Source of the DNA: Bog-159 sp963756605
GTDB lineage: Bacteria > Acidobacteriota > Terriglobia > Bryobacterales > Bryobacteraceae
Direction of reading: 5' to 3'
Length of the DNA: 64,000 nucleotides
Assembly: GCA_963756605.1 (NCBI GenBank)
Contig: CAVWOT010000019.1
Location: forward strand, 62,001 to 126,000
Below, one piece after another: positions 43,773 to 53,620 of this stretch. Within the stretch, counting starts at the first letter, position 1. Every line of letters starts with the position of its first letter. A program made the translations under genes and the position numbers. The notes under the pieces are model-generated. The model did no database searches. It saw nothing but the letters and a program-made list of their open reading frames with translations, and had not been told where the DNA came from.

Positions 43773-45500
43773 ATGGTTAGTATGGTCACAAAATACATTT
43801 TGTTGCCCTGTGTTTCCCTCGGGTTGGTCCTGGCCGGGAATGCGGTTTGCCAGGATTCGACACCAGCTTCCACTGATCAGAAAAGCGATCAGAAAAGCGA
43901 TCAGAAAAAAACGGACGCGGCTCCCGCTCGCGAGACCATCGCTAAGCCGCTCACCGATAAAGAGAAGAAGAAGCGCGACGCGAAACTGCGCAAAGAGCTG
44001 GAAACACCGTATAAGAAATGGTTAAACGAAGACGTGGTCTACATTATCACCGACGAGGAGAAGACCACCTTCAAGCGCCTGAACACCGATGAGGAGCGCG
44101 AGCAGTTCATCGAACAGTTCTGGCTGCGGCGCGATCCCACGCCGGATACCGAAGAGAACGAATTCAAGGAAGAGCACTACAGGCGCATCGCCTATACCAA
44201 CGACCATTATGCATCCGGCATACCGGGCTGGAAGACGGATCGCGGGCGCATCTATATCATGTACGGCCCACCGGATGAAATCGAATCCCATCCCTCCGGC
44301 GGCACTTACGAGCGCCCCATGGAAGAGGGTGGCGGAGAAACTTCCACCTATCCGTTCGAGCAGTGGCGCTACCGGTACCTGGAAGGCATCGGCACGAATA
44401 TCGTGATCGAGTTCGTGGACCCCAGCATGTCGGGCGAATACCACATGACCATGGACCCGTCTGAAAAGGACGCGTTGCTGTACGTTCCCGGCGCCGGTCT
44501 TACCCTGATGGAACAGATGGGGATGTCCAGCAAGACGCAACGCTTCCAGAATACCGACGGTACGCACCTGGGCCAACCCTTCGGCGGCACGCCGGAAAGT
44601 ATGAATGAATTCACGCGTCTGGAGACGTTCGCCAAGCTGCAGAAGCCGCCGGCGGTGAAGTTCAAGGACCTGGAAGATGCCGTCACCAGCAAGATTACCT
44701 TCAATATCCTGCCCATGAAGGTGCGGGCCGATTTCTTCCCGCTGACGGAAGCTTCGGTTCTCTCGTACGTCACGCTCCAGTTTGAAAACAAGGATCTGCA
44801 GTTCCAGGACAAGGCTGGAGTGCAGAAGGCGTCCGTCAACATCTTTGGGCGCGTGACCACGATGACGCGGCGCATTGTGCAGACCTTCGAGGATACCGTG
44901 ACGGTGGAGTGCCCCACCGAGATGCTGCAGGCCTATGCGACGCGATCTTCGATTTACCAGAAGTCGCTGCCGCTGCCCCCGGGTACCTACCGCCTGAACG
45001 TGGTGGTGAAGGACATCGTGGGCGGCAACATGAACAACTACGAGACAGCCCTGAACGTGCCGCACATGGACGACGAGAAGCTGTCGGCCAGCACCATCAT
45101 CCTGGCCGATCAGATCGAGAAGGTCCCCACGCATAGCATCGGCACGGGGCAATTCGTAATCGGTTCGAGCAAGGTGCGGCCGCGCATCTCCGAGAGCTTC
45201 AAGCGCGACGAGAAGATGGGCATCTACCTGAAGCTGTACAACTTTGAAGGGGACGAAAAGACGCACAAACCGAACGGGCAGATCGAATACCAGGTGTTGA
45301 AGGACGGCAGCAATGAAAAGATTTTCGAGTTTACCGAGGACATCGCCAGTCTGCCGGGTGCTTCGGCATCGCAGGTAACGATTGAAAAGTTGCTGCCGTT
45401 GCAGAAACTACAGCCGGGGTCATACACTTTAAAGCTGAAGATCACGGACCGGAACCGAAACCAGATCCTGACTCCCAGCGCGCAGTTTTCGGTTACGTAA
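43773..45500 (+). CDS. GWxTD-domain secreted protein
   Basis: 575 residues with a signal peptide (about 1-27), a charged linker containing a threefold SDQK repeat, and then the GWxTD domain: EQFIEQFWLRRDPTPDTEEN, GWKTDRGRIYIMYGPPDEIE. The rest is beta-rich and ends in a domain like a bacterial Ig fold (PGSYTLKLKITDRNRNQI). The family is frequent in Acidobacteriota and Bacteroidota; its role is unknown. Its hairpin terminator follows the stop. Confidence 0.85.
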   Translation: MVSMVTKYILLPCVSLGLVLAGNAVCQDSTPASTDQKSDQKSDQKKTDAAPARETIAKPLTDKEKKKRDAKLRKELETPYKKWLNEDVVYIITDEEKTTFKRLNTDEEREQFIEQFWLRRDPTPDTEENEFKEEHYRRIAYTNDHYASGIPGWKTDRGRIYIMYGPPDEIESHPSGGTYERPMEEGGGETSTYPFEQWRYRYLEGIGTNIVIEFVDPSMSGEYHMTMDPSEKDALLYVPGAGLTLMEQMGMSSKTQRFQNTDGTHLGQPFGGTPESMNEFTRLETFAKLQKPPAVKFKDLEDAVTSKITFNILPMKVRADFFPLTEASVLSYVTLQFENKDLQFQDKAGVQKASVNIFGRVTTMTRRIVQTFEDTVTVECPTEMLQAYATRSSIYQKSLPLPPGTYRLNVVVKDIVGGNMNNYETALNVPHMDDEKLSASTIILADQIEKVPTHSIGTGQFVIGSSKVRPRISESFKRDEKMGIYLKLYNFEGDEKTHKPNGQIEYQVLKDGSNEKIFEFTEDIASLPGASASQVTIEKLLPLQKLQPGSYTLKLKITDRNRNQILTPSAQFSVT

Positions 45501-45507
45501 ACCAAGG

Positions 45508-45536
45508 CGGGGCTGGTTCTATCCGGGTTAGCCCCG
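45508..45536 (+). terminator. Terminator-like hairpin after the GWxTD gene
   Basis: CGGGGCT (45508-45514) pairs with AGCCCCG (45530-45536), loop 15 nt, no U-run. Weak. Confidence 0.35.
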
Positions 45537-45560
45537 TGATATGCTAGGACTCACCGGACG

Positions 45561-47357
45561 ATGAGTACGAGGGCGCACATCTCGCTACCGGGCGCGATCC
45601 TGGGGCTGGCGTGTCTGGCCGCAGCCGGGCCGGTGTCTGGTGCCATCTCGATCCGGTTATCCGGCGCCATTGCGGGTTCGGTCACCAATGGCGCAGGGGT
45701 GCCGCAGATGGGCGCACTGGTGATGCTGTTCGACCAGCGAGACGGCCTTTCTCAGAAAGCATTCACGGACGAGAAGGGGGTCTTCCTGTTTGCCGGACTG
45801 CTTCCCGATACCTATTCGATCAGGGTGACGCTGGCCAGCTTCGTGCCGGCCATTAAGAAGAACATCCTGGTACAGCCCGGGATGCGCAGCGTACTGAATG
45901 TAAGCCTGGCCACCCTCTTCAGTTCCATCCACCTGGTTTATCCGGCCGAGCATCCAGCCTTCATGAGCGACGATTGGAAATGGGTCTTGCGCACCGCCGG
46001 CGCCACACGGCCCGTGATGCGCGTGCTGGCCGCTCCCCCTCCGACCCCCGATGAGGACAAACCCCATCGCACGGTCTTTTCCGATACGCGCGGTGTGGTG
46101 ATGTTCTCGGCGGGCGATGGTTCGCCGGTGGCGGGCTTCGGCAGCAGCGCGGATATGGGCACCGCATTCGCCTTGGCGACGTCGCTATTCGGCAGCAACC
46201 AGTTTCAGTTTGCCGGGAATGTGGGCTCCGGGGCGCAATCGGGAATTCCATCGGCCGCTTTCCGGACGACTTACAGCCGCACTGTGGGTCCCGACAGCCC
46301 GGAGATATCCGTCACCATGCGCGAGTTGTTCCTGCCCCAGCAAATGGGCGTGGCGATCTTCGGCCCTACGGATACCAATGTTCCCATGCTGCGCAGTTCG
46401 ACGGTCAATTTAGACGATCATGCGCAGCTCACCGACGATCTCACCGTGCAGTATGGCATGGCGGCCGATACGGTTTCGTTCAACGGCCATTTGAGTTATT
46501 TCAGCCCCTATGCCCGGCTGATCTATTCGCTCGGCAACGCCGGAACGCTGGAATTCGCGTACACCTCGGGCAATGCCCGGCCCGACCTGGAGGCGGCCGG
46601 GACTCCGGATGATCCCCTGCAACGCGAGATTGGCGCGCTGGCGCTGTTTCCCTTAGTATCGTTGCGATCCGGGCACGCAGGGGTTCAGCAAGGCGAGGAC
46701 CTGGACGCCGGCTACTCGCGCACCATGGGTTCCCGCAAGTTCGCCGTGGGGGTTTATCACGAATCCGTGAGCAACCTGGCGTTGACCATTTCGGCGCCGG
46801 AGGGATTCCTGCCGGTGGGCGATATCCTGCCGGATTTTTACTCGGGCACCGCGGTATTTAACGCCGGCAATTTTTCGAGCATGGGTTATGTAGCGTCGGC
46901 CAGCCAAAGCGTAGGCGAAAATCTGACCGCCACCGTGACGTACGGCGCGACCGGGGCCCTCACTGCGAATACCGGCGATTCGGTCGGCACCGACCCGGAC
47001 GACTTGCGCGCCATGCTGCATTCCGGGCGTCAGCAATCCGTAACGATGCGCGTGGTAGCGGTCAGCCCGCACACCGGGACACATATCGCAGCCAGCTACC
47101 AGGTAGCCGACGGCCGCTTCAGCGTACCGGAGCCGATATACTCCACCAGCAGTCTGCGTCCGCAACCCGGATTGAACATCTATGTTCGCCAGGCAATCCC
47201 CGTGTTTACGAGCCTGCCGTGGCGCATGGAGCTGAGCGCGGATCTCCGCAATCTGATGCAACAGGGCTATCTGCCGCTGAATACCATGGATGGCTCGCAT
47301 CTGGTGCTGATGGAGAACCCGCGCATGTTCCGCGGCGGTTTAAGCTTCATCTTTTGA
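45561..47357 (+). CDS. Outer-membrane protein with N-terminal carboxypeptidase-regulatory-like domain
   Basis: 598 residues: signal peptide (1-28), a CarboxypepD_reg-like beta sandwich (GSVTNGAGVPQMGALVMLF ... FLFAGLLPDTYSIRVTLASF), a linker, then a long series of alternating strands ending in an aromatic residue (GGLSFIF), as in outer-membrane beta-barrels. This architecture is that of acidobacterial TonB-receptor-like proteins, but at 598 residues it is much shorter than typical members and no plug domain is recognised. Follows the GWxTD gene by 60 bp. Confidence 0.7.
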   Translation: MSTRAHISLPGAILGLACLAAAGPVSGAISIRLSGAIAGSVTNGAGVPQMGALVMLFDQRDGLSQKAFTDEKGVFLFAGLLPDTYSIRVTLASFVPAIKKNILVQPGMRSVLNVSLATLFSSIHLVYPAEHPAFMSDDWKWVLRTAGATRPVMRVLAAPPPTPDEDKPHRTVFSDTRGVVMFSAGDGSPVAGFGSSADMGTAFALATSLFGSNQFQFAGNVGSGAQSGIPSAAFRTTYSRTVGPDSPEISVTMRELFLPQQMGVAIFGPTDTNVPMLRSSTVNLDDHAQLTDDLTVQYGMAADTVSFNGHLSYFSPYARLIYSLGNAGTLEFAYTSGNARPDLEAAGTPDDPLQREIGALALFPLVSLRSGHAGVQQGEDLDAGYSRTMGSRKFAVGVYHESVSNLALTISAPEGFLPVGDILPDFYSGTAVFNAGNFSSMGYVASASQSVGENLTATVTYGATGALTANTGDSVGTDPDDLRAMLHSGRQQSVTMRVVAVSPHTGTHIAASYQVADGRFSVPEPIYSTSSLRPQPGLNIYVRQAIPVFTSLPWRMELSADLRNLMQQGYLPLNTMDGSHLVLMENPRMFRGGLSFIF

Positions 47358-47417
47358 TCTCAGATTTTGATCTCAGACAGGCCACGGGTCTGCCTCACAA
47401 CCATTTAAGATAGGTGC

Positions 47418-48770
47418 ATGCAACCTGAACAGCCGAGTTCTCCCTTATCCCGGCGGGATCTTTTTCGCGGCGCGGTAGCCGGAACGGGCGCCGTGCTTCT
47501 CAGCCAACACGCCTTGGCGGCGCCGCCGCCGGGTGCCGGCCAATCCGTCATCGGCATGCCCTTCGAAGCCCGCCCGAACGTGCGCATGGGTTTGATCGGC
47601 TGCGGTTCGCGCGGCTCCGGCATGCTGAAAGAATATCTCGGCGTGGAGGGACTGACCGTCACCGCCGTGTGCGATGTGGTGAAGGATGCGGCGCTGGCGG
47701 CCCAGGCCACGGTCGAGCGCACCGGCAAGCATCCGCCCGCCGTATATGCGGGGGGCGAGCGCGACTTCGAAAACCTGCTGCGGCGCGACGACGTGGACTT
47801 CGCCTACATGGCCACGCCCTGGGAATGGCACGTGCCGATGGCCGTGGCGGCCATGCAGAGCGGCAAGCACGCATTTGTGGAAGTGCCCGCCGCCGCTACC
47901 CTCGAGGATTGCTGGAAGCTGGTGGACACATCCGAGAAGACCCGCCGCCACTGCATCATGATGGAGAACTGCTGCTATGACTACAACGAACTCATGGTGC
48001 TGAACATGATTCGCGCCGGCCTGTTCGGCGATCTGCTGTACGGCGAGGGCGCCTACCTGCACGACCTGCGCCGCCTGCTATTTGAAGACAAAAGCGAAGG
48101 CCTGTGGCGCCGTTTCCCGCACACGCGCCGCAACGGCAATCTCTATCCCACGCACGGTTTGGGGCCGGTCGCCAACTACATGGGCATCAATCGCGGCGAC
48201 CGCTTCGACTATCTGGTATCCATGAGCACGCCCGAACGCGGCCTGGACGCCTGGCGCTCCGCGCATGTGCCCAAAGACAGTCCTAAGTGGAAGGAGAAGT
48301 ATATCTGCGGGGACCTGAATACATCACTCATTAAGACGGCGAATGGCCTGGTAGTTACGCTGCAGCATGACGTGGTGAATCCGCATCCTTACGACCGGAC
48401 TAACTTGATCGCCGGAGTAAAGGGTATTTTCCGCGACTATCCACCGCGTATTTACTTCGACGATCCCAATGCCGAAGAATATACACCGATTGATAAGTAC
48501 AAAGACGAGTATGAGCATCCCCTGTGGAAGCACGAGGGCGAGCAGGCGCGCAAGCTGGGCGGGCATGGCGGCATGGATTATCTGATGGTCTACCGGCTGG
48601 TCGAGTGCATGCAGAAGGGCCTCGCGCCGGATATGGACGTATACGATGCGGCGGCCTGGAGCGCGCCCGGCCCGTTGAGCGAAGCATCGGTGGCGCAGGG
48701 CAGCGCGCCCGTGAAGTTCCCCGATTTCACGCGCGGCCGCTGGAAGGAAAAGCGCGGCTGGCTGGCATAA
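47418..48770 (+). CDS. Tat-exported Gfo/Idh/MocA oxidoreductase, GH109-like
   Basis: 450 residues. A twin-arginine signal (SRRDLFRG, then a hydrophobic run to residue 34) is followed by an NAD-binding fold MGLIGCGSRGSGML and VCDVVKD, and the motif HAFVEVPAA. The C-terminal substrate domain has HGLGPVANYMGINRGDRFDY and GGHGGMDYLMVYRLVECM, which resemble GH109 alpha-N-acetylgalactosaminidases that use NAD in a redox-elimination cycle. Substrate is inferred only. Its stop shares bases with the ATG of the next frame (TAATG). Confidence 0.82.
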   Translation: MQPEQPSSPLSRRDLFRGAVAGTGAVLLSQHALAAPPPGAGQSVIGMPFEARPNVRMGLIGCGSRGSGMLKEYLGVEGLTVTAVCDVVKDAALAAQATVERTGKHPPAVYAGGERDFENLLRRDDVDFAYMATPWEWHVPMAVAAMQSGKHAFVEVPAAATLEDCWKLVDTSEKTRRHCIMMENCCYDYNELMVLNMIRAGLFGDLLYGEGAYLHDLRRLLFEDKSEGLWRRFPHTRRNGNLYPTHGLGPVANYMGINRGDRFDYLVSMSTPERGLDAWRSAHVPKDSPKWKEKYICGDLNTSLIKTANGLVVTLQHDVVNPHPYDRTNLIAGVKGIFRDYPPRIYFDDPNAEEYTPIDKYKDEYEHPLWKHEGEQARKLGGHGGMDYLMVYRLVECMQKGLAPDMDVYDAAAWSAPGPLSEASVAQGSAPVKFPDFTRGRWKEKRGWLA

Positions 48771-48811
48771 TGAGTCGGGCAGGTCTATGTATAGCTACAG
48801 AGGGGCATCAG

Positions 48812-50101
48812 GTGTTTGTCACTGATTTGTCTTACTCAGCGCGGATCGTCTTACTAACCATCGCCGCGATCTTAGCGAGCGGTGCCCCGGCCGCGGGGCA
48901 GGCGACCTTCCGGATCTTGAACAGCCAATTCCAAGAACCGGGGGCACTAACCGAGGTATGGCCCGGAACCTTCTACTCGACTGCCGGGTCGGGTACGGCC
49001 GTCTCGCTCACGACGAGTGGAAAAGCGGTTATCCTGGCGGAGTTCCCGGAGAAGGACTTCATCTTGAGTTCATTCATCGGCGGCGCCAACGGACGCTTCT
49101 ACAGCTCTGCCGGAGGTTACCCCGGAACCTCGACTGTGTTTTCTCTCGGTTCCGCGCCTCGCACGAAACAGACCTACGCTCCACAGAATATTGCTCCGAA
49201 GCTCTTTCAGAGCCTGCCGGACGGCACGTTTCTTGGCACTGGCTACGGCGTGGACAACTACACGTATCTGGTCAGGGTCGCTCTGGATGGCACGGTAATA
49301 CCTATATACCAGTTTCCGGCTCAGCTCAACCAGGGCTTGCCTACCAATCCGCTAAACGTCCTGCTGGCATCGGATGGGAACTACTACGGCGTGGTCATCC
49401 CGTATGAAGCGCCCTTTTACATATTCAAAGTAACTCCCGCCGGCGTCGGCACCATCTTCCATACGTTGCCCGGAGGCGGCGGAGAACTCCCGTTCCTGCA
49501 AGCCACTGACGGCAACTTTTACGGAGCTATTGGGAACGGCGGACCCAGCCACCCCACCGGCGTGATTTACAAACTTACCCTAGACGGCCAGTACACGGAA
49601 CTGTATTCGTTCACAGCGGGGCCTAATAGGTATCCCGGCACTTTGATCGAGGGGAGCGATGGAAACCTCTACGGTGCTACGGACACCGACGGCTATCCGA
49701 GTACTTTGTTTCGAGTAACCACATCCGGCGAATACACGCTCCTGCATACTTTCGGAGGCGGCTGCTACTGTCCGCTAACACAGGGGAGCGACGGCATTAT
49801 CTATGGGGCAACCATAAATGGGGTCGACTTCTGGGCGCTGGACGCCGGATTGCCCAAGCCCGCGCCGCGCGCCCTCCAGTTCATCCCCCAAACCGGGGCT
49901 CCCGGCACGAAAGTGCACATCTGGGGCTACAACCTGTTATCCGCGACTGTACAGTTTAACGGAGTGGCGGCGACCGCAGTTACTAATGCCGGGGCTAACT
50001 ATGTGTGGGCAGTCGTCCCGGCCGGAGCTACCAGCGGACCGATCACCGTCACGACTCCGGGCGGCGTCAGCATCACGCCCGGAAGTTTTACTGTCGAGTA
50101 G
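48812..50101 (+). CDS. Secreted GloVer-repeat protein with IPT/TIG C-terminus
   Basis: About 429 residues if started at the GTG at 48812, which has GAGGGG upstream and gives a good signal peptide (ARIVLLTIAAILASGAPAAG); an ATG at 48770 overlapping the previous stop would add 14 residues. Repeats of the type DGNLYGATDTDGYPSTLFRV form a predicted beta-propeller (GloVer family). The C-terminal 80 residues (IPQTGAPGTKVHIWGYNLLS) are an IPT/TIG Ig-like fold. Surface or secreted; ligand unknown. Confidence 0.75.
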   Translation: MFVTDLSYSARIVLLTIAAILASGAPAAGQATFRILNSQFQEPGALTEVWPGTFYSTAGSGTAVSLTTSGKAVILAEFPEKDFILSSFIGGANGRFYSSAGGYPGTSTVFSLGSAPRTKQTYAPQNIAPKLFQSLPDGTFLGTGYGVDNYTYLVRVALDGTVIPIYQFPAQLNQGLPTNPLNVLLASDGNYYGVVIPYEAPFYIFKVTPAGVGTIFHTLPGGGGELPFLQATDGNFYGAIGNGGPSHPTGVIYKLTLDGQYTELYSFTAGPNRYPGTLIEGSDGNLYGATDTDGYPSTLFRVTTSGEYTLLHTFGGGCYCPLTQGSDGIIYGATINGVDFWALDAGLPKPAPRALQFIPQTGAPGTKVHIWGYNLLSATVQFNGVAATAVTNAGANYVWAVVPAGATSGPITVTTPGGVSITPGSFTVE

Positions 50102-50189
50102 GAAAGCGAGTACTTGGCTTGCCCAAGGCGATTTCGGATGCAGCCGCGCACCCATCGGGACGATTCATAACCGTGCAGACAATTACGCG

Positions 50190-50419
50190 CTCCCAAACCA
50201 TCGCCAGCGATCCGGCCGAGCGACGGCGTGAACCGCCGCAGGCACGGTGTATTTGAAATTCGAAACGATCCGCCGGGTGCCAACGAACTGGATCTGATGG
50301 ATGTCAGCGCGTCTGGCTTCCGCACCACGCATCATCAGGGCCTGCCGTGGAGAGTGGATTTGTGGTTATCCGCTAGGAACTTGCATTCGTTCCATGGCTG
50401 GGACGCGGCCGTCCCATAA
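50190..50419 (+). pseudogene. Remnant of a PilZ-like domain gene
   Basis: Pieces in two frames read ASDPAERRREPPQARC and FEIRNDPPGANELDLMDVSASGF, which resembles the RRxEPR...D.S.SG pattern of c-di-GMP-binding PilZ domains. A frameshift near 50250 and loss of the C-terminal half make it non-functional. The rest of the interval 50102-50513 holds nothing I recognise. Confidence 0.4.
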
Positions 50420-50513
50420 CCGGACACTCCAATTTGCTATCTCGTGTGACACCATAGCGTTAGCAGTGGTGCGGCAATTGCCGCTGAAATGCGACAATGT
50501 CGTTAACTGCGCC

Positions 50514-51884
50514 ATGAGACTGACCGATGAGTATGTACCGCGGATACTGATCGCCGACGACCAGCCGGATGTGCTGGAAGCGCTGCGATTCCTGATCAAA
50601 GGAGAAGGCTATCAGGCCGAGGCTGTTAACTCGCCCGCGGGAATTCTGGAATCCGTCGAATCGCGGGATTTCGACGCGGTGGTGATGGACCTGAATTATA
50701 CCCGCGACACCACTTCCGGGCAAGAGGGCCTGGATCTGCTGAACCGCTTGATGGCTCTCGACAGCACGCTGCCCGTGATTGTAATGACGGCTTGGGGCAG
50801 CGTGGATCTGGCGGTCGAAGCCATGCGGCGCGGCGCGCGGGACTTCATCCAGAAGCCGTGGGACAATGCGCGCCTCTCCGCCATTCTGGGCACTCAGATC
50901 GAGCTCGGCCGCGCGCTGCGCAAGGGGCAGATTTTGGAAGCCGAGAATCAACTGCTCCGCTCCGGGCAATTTCCCAGCCTGATTGCGCAATCCGCCGCCA
51001 TGCAGCCGGTGCTGGATATGATTTCGCGCGTGGGGCCTTCCGACGCCAACGTCCTGATCACCGGCGAGAACGGCACGGGCAAGGGGCTGGTGGCGCAATC
51101 GCTGCATTCGGTTTCGCTGCGCGCGCTGAAACCCATGCTCACGGTGAACACCGGCGGGCTTTCCGAAGGCGTATTCGAAAGCGAGTTGTTCGGCCATGTG
51201 AAGGGTGCATTCACCGACGCCAAGACGGATCGCGTAGGCCGTTTCGAGATGGCGGAGGGCGGCACGCTGTTCCTGGACGAAATCGCCAACATCTCGGCCA
51301 ACCTGCAGTCGAAGCTGCTGCGGGTGCTGGAGACCGGCGAATTCGAGCGGGTGGGCTCTTCCAAAACGCGGCAGGTGGACGTGCGCGTGCTATCGGCCAC
51401 CAACTCGGATTTGAACACCGAAGTGAACGGAGGGCGCTTCCGGCAGGACCTGCTGTTCCGGCTGAATACCATAGAGATCCGGCTGCCGCCATTACGCGAG
51501 CGGCGCGAAGACATTCCGCTGTTGGCGGCGCATTTCCTGCGGCAGCACGCGGAGCATTACCGTAAGAACCTCTCGGGCTTCGAAGATGCCGCCATGAAGG
51601 CGCTGCTGGCGCACCTCTGGCCCGGCAATATCCGTGAGCTGGATCATGCCGTCGAGCGCGCCGTGCTGATGAGCCAGAGCGCCTGTGTGAAGGCCAACGA
51701 CCTGGGACTGCGCGCGTCGCGTGACGGATCGCCGCGGCTGGAGGACATGAGCCTCGAAGAAGTGGAGGGCCTGCTGATCAAGAAAGCCCTGCAGCGCTTC
51801 AACGGCAACGTCAGCCACGCGGCGAACGCCCTCGGCCTCAGCCGTAGCGCGCTCTACCGCCGGCTGCAGCGGTACGGACTCTGA
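50514..51884 (+). CDS. Sigma-54-dependent response regulator, NtrC family
   Basis: 456 residues from the ATG at 50514. Receiver domain 10-125 with D15, D16, phosphoacceptor D59 and K114; AAA+ domain with Walker A GENGTGKG (184-191), Walker B TLFLDE (251-256) and arginine-finger region; Fis-type HTH at the end (NVSHAANALGLSRSALYRRL). The sigma-54 contact loop is GAFTDA (231-236) instead of GAFTGA, a variant common in this subfamily. Pairs with the histidine kinase 16 bp downstream. Confidence 0.93.
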   Translation: MRLTDEYVPRILIADDQPDVLEALRFLIKGEGYQAEAVNSPAGILESVESRDFDAVVMDLNYTRDTTSGQEGLDLLNRLMALDSTLPVIVMTAWGSVDLAVEAMRRGARDFIQKPWDNARLSAILGTQIELGRALRKGQILEAENQLLRSGQFPSLIAQSAAMQPVLDMISRVGPSDANVLITGENGTGKGLVAQSLHSVSLRALKPMLTVNTGGLSEGVFESELFGHVKGAFTDAKTDRVGRFEMAEGGTLFLDEIANISANLQSKLLRVLETGEFERVGSSKTRQVDVRVLSATNSDLNTEVNGGRFRQDLLFRLNTIEIRLPPLRERREDIPLLAAHFLRQHAEHYRKNLSGFEDAAMKALLAHLWPGNIRELDHAVERAVLMSQSACVKANDLGLRASRDGSPRLEDMSLEEVEGLLIKKALQRFNGNVSHAANALGLSRSALYRRLQRYGL

Positions 51885-51900
51885 GGCGCAGCAGCCTCCC

Positions 51901-53244
51901 ATGACACCCTCTAAAAACCGGCGCCGGCGGCACATGAAATACGAAGGCCGTATCGTAATCATGGCCATTCTGGCGGGACTGCCGGGCTCGCTGGTGGCGC
52001 TCATCTTTCTATGGCTGCGCGATCCCACGCCGCAGGCCAAGACGCAATGGACGCTGACGGTCCTGATCGTGGCTCTTTGGATGGGCTTCGCCATGGCCGT
52101 GCGGGATCGCGTGGTGTTCCCGCTGCAGACGCTTTCCAATCTGCTTTCCGCCCTGCGGGAGGGCGACTTCTCGGTGCGTGGGCGCGCGGGCGCGTTCGAC
52201 GACGCGCTGGGCGAAGTGATGCGCGAGGTCAATTCGCTGGGCGGCACACTGCGCGAACAACGGCTGGGCGCGCTCGAAGCCACCACGCTGCTGCGGACGG
52301 TCATGTCGGAGATCGACGTGGCGGTTTTCGCCTTCGATCACGAGCGTAAGCTGCGCCTGGTGAACCGCGCGGGCGAGCGCCTGCTGGCTGCGCCCGCCGA
52401 ACGCGCGCTGGGCGCCAGCGCCGCGGAGTTAGAGATGGAGAACTGCCTGGAAGGAGAGCCGCAGCAAACCTTTCAGATGACTTTTCCGGGCGGCGCGGGC
52501 CGCTGGGGGCTGCGGCGCACCACCATCCGCGAGCATGGCCTGCCGCTGCAATTGCTGGTGGTAGCGGACCTGACGCTGCCTTTGCGGCAGCAGGAACTGC
52601 AGGCCTGGCAGCGGCTGGTGCGCGTGCTCGGACACGAGCTGAACAACTCGCTGACGCCCATCAAATCGATCGCTGGCAGTCTGGGGAGCCTGCTGACGCG
52701 AAAGCCCCTGCCCACCGATTGGGAAGACGATATGCGCCGCGGACTGAATGTGATCACTACCCGCTCCGAGGCGCTCAGCCGCTTCATCGGCGCGTATGCG
52801 CGGCTAGCCAAGCTGCCGCGGCCGCAATTGCAACTGATGGAGATCAAGCCATGGGTACAGCGCGTGGTCAGCCTGGAAACGCGGCTCAACGTGGCCGTGC
52901 AACCAGGTCCGGATATCTTCATACAGGGCGATCCGGACCAACTGGAACAGGTGCTGATTAATCTGCTGCGCAACGCGGCGGACGCATCGCTGATTACCGG
53001 TGGTGGCGTGCAGGCCGGCTGGATGCGCAACGGCACGCATGTCGAGATCGACATCGAGGACGAGGGACCGGGGATTTCGAACACGGCGAATCTGTTCGTG
53101 CCGTTCTTTACCACCAAGCCCGGTGGGTCGGGCATCGGACTGGTGCTGAGCCGCCAGATTGCCGAAGCGCATGGCGGGACGCTGGTGCTGGAGAACCGGA
53201 CCGATCGCGGCGGGTGCGTGGCGCGCCTGCGGCTGCCGGTGTAA
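51901..53244 (+). CDS. NtrY-like sensor histidine kinase
   Basis: 447 residues: two membrane helices near the N-terminus (20-40 and 50-66), HAMP-like linker, a PAS-like domain (about 130-225), HisKA with H245 in VLGHELNNSLTPIKSIAGSL, and HATPase_c with NLLRNAADA, EDEGPGIS and GSGIGLVLSRQ. The GHELNNSLTPIKS form of the phosphoacceptor site is typical of kinases that pair with NtrC-type regulators. Signal unknown; there is almost no periplasmic part, so sensing is likely cytoplasmic or in the membrane. Confidence 0.92.
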   Translation: MTPSKNRRRRHMKYEGRIVIMAILAGLPGSLVALIFLWLRDPTPQAKTQWTLTVLIVALWMGFAMAVRDRVVFPLQTLSNLLSALREGDFSVRGRAGAFDDALGEVMREVNSLGGTLREQRLGALEATTLLRTVMSEIDVAVFAFDHERKLRLVNRAGERLLAAPAERALGASAAELEMENCLEGEPQQTFQMTFPGGAGRWGLRRTTIREHGLPLQLLVVADLTLPLRQQELQAWQRLVRVLGHELNNSLTPIKSIAGSLGSLLTRKPLPTDWEDDMRRGLNVITTRSEALSRFIGAYARLAKLPRPQLQLMEIKPWVQRVVSLETRLNVAVQPGPDIFIQGDPDQLEQVLINLLRNAADASLITGGGVQAGWMRNGTHVEIDIEDEGPGISNTANLFVPFFTTKPGGSGIGLVLSRQIAEAHGGTLVLENRTDRGGCVARLRLPV

Positions 53245-53260
53245 ACACGGCACAGCCGGA

Positions 53261-53303
53261 CTGCGAACTGAAGTTCGCAGCTGCACGCTAAAGCGTGCGC
53301 CAC
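53261..53303. repeat. Twin-hairpin repeat, family A (copy 2)
   Basis: CTGCGAACT-GA-AGTTCGCAG (53261-53280) and GCACGCT-AA-AGCGTGC followed by GCCAC. It lies between convergent genes and could double as a terminator for both. Confidence 0.75.
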
Positions 53304-53310
53304 GTGATGG

Positions 53311-53508
53311 TCAGACGCCGTGTTTGCGTTCGAAATCGGCGAGCGTCATGTCTCCGCGGCGAATGCCATCGATACTGTCCTGAATTTCTTCGATCTCGCC
53401 GGGCGCCAGGGGTTCGTCGGAATCGAGCAGAGATTCCAGATACCGCTGGGCGGCGTGCAGGTCTTGTGCCGGTAGAGCCGCGGTGCTCATCTTAGCCTTG
53501 GCCGTCAT
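53311..53508 (-). CDS. Small acidic protein, antitoxin-like size, function unknown
   Basis: 65 residues with two predicted helices rich in acidic residues (LESLLDSDEPLAPGEIEEIQ; DSIDGIRRGDMTLADFERKH). A strong AGGAGG site precedes the ATG by 6 bp. Size and composition resemble antitoxins of small TA modules, but no toxin gene is next to it. Confidence 0.6.
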   Translation of the reverse strand: MTAKAKMSTAALPAQDLHAAQRYLESLLDSDEPLAPGEIEEIQDSIDGIRRGDMTLADFERKHGV

Positions 53509-53577
53509 GGGGACCTCCTGCTAATAGTAGAGCACGTCGCCTGGGCATCGGCGAGGGGGCCGCCCGACGGCCCTCTC

Positions 53578-53607
53578 TTGACAACTATATATAGTATGGT
53601 ATATATA
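53578..53607 (+). promoter_or_regulatory. Promoter with internal palindrome for the PadR-ADOP operon
   Basis: TTGACA (53578-53583) and TATATA (53602-53607) are 18 bp apart. The perfect 12-bp palindrome ACTATATATAGT (53584-53595) fills the spacer, where a bound PadR dimer would block RNA polymerase. The start codon is at 53621. Confidence 0.6.
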
Positions 53608-53620
53608 TAAATATTGACCG

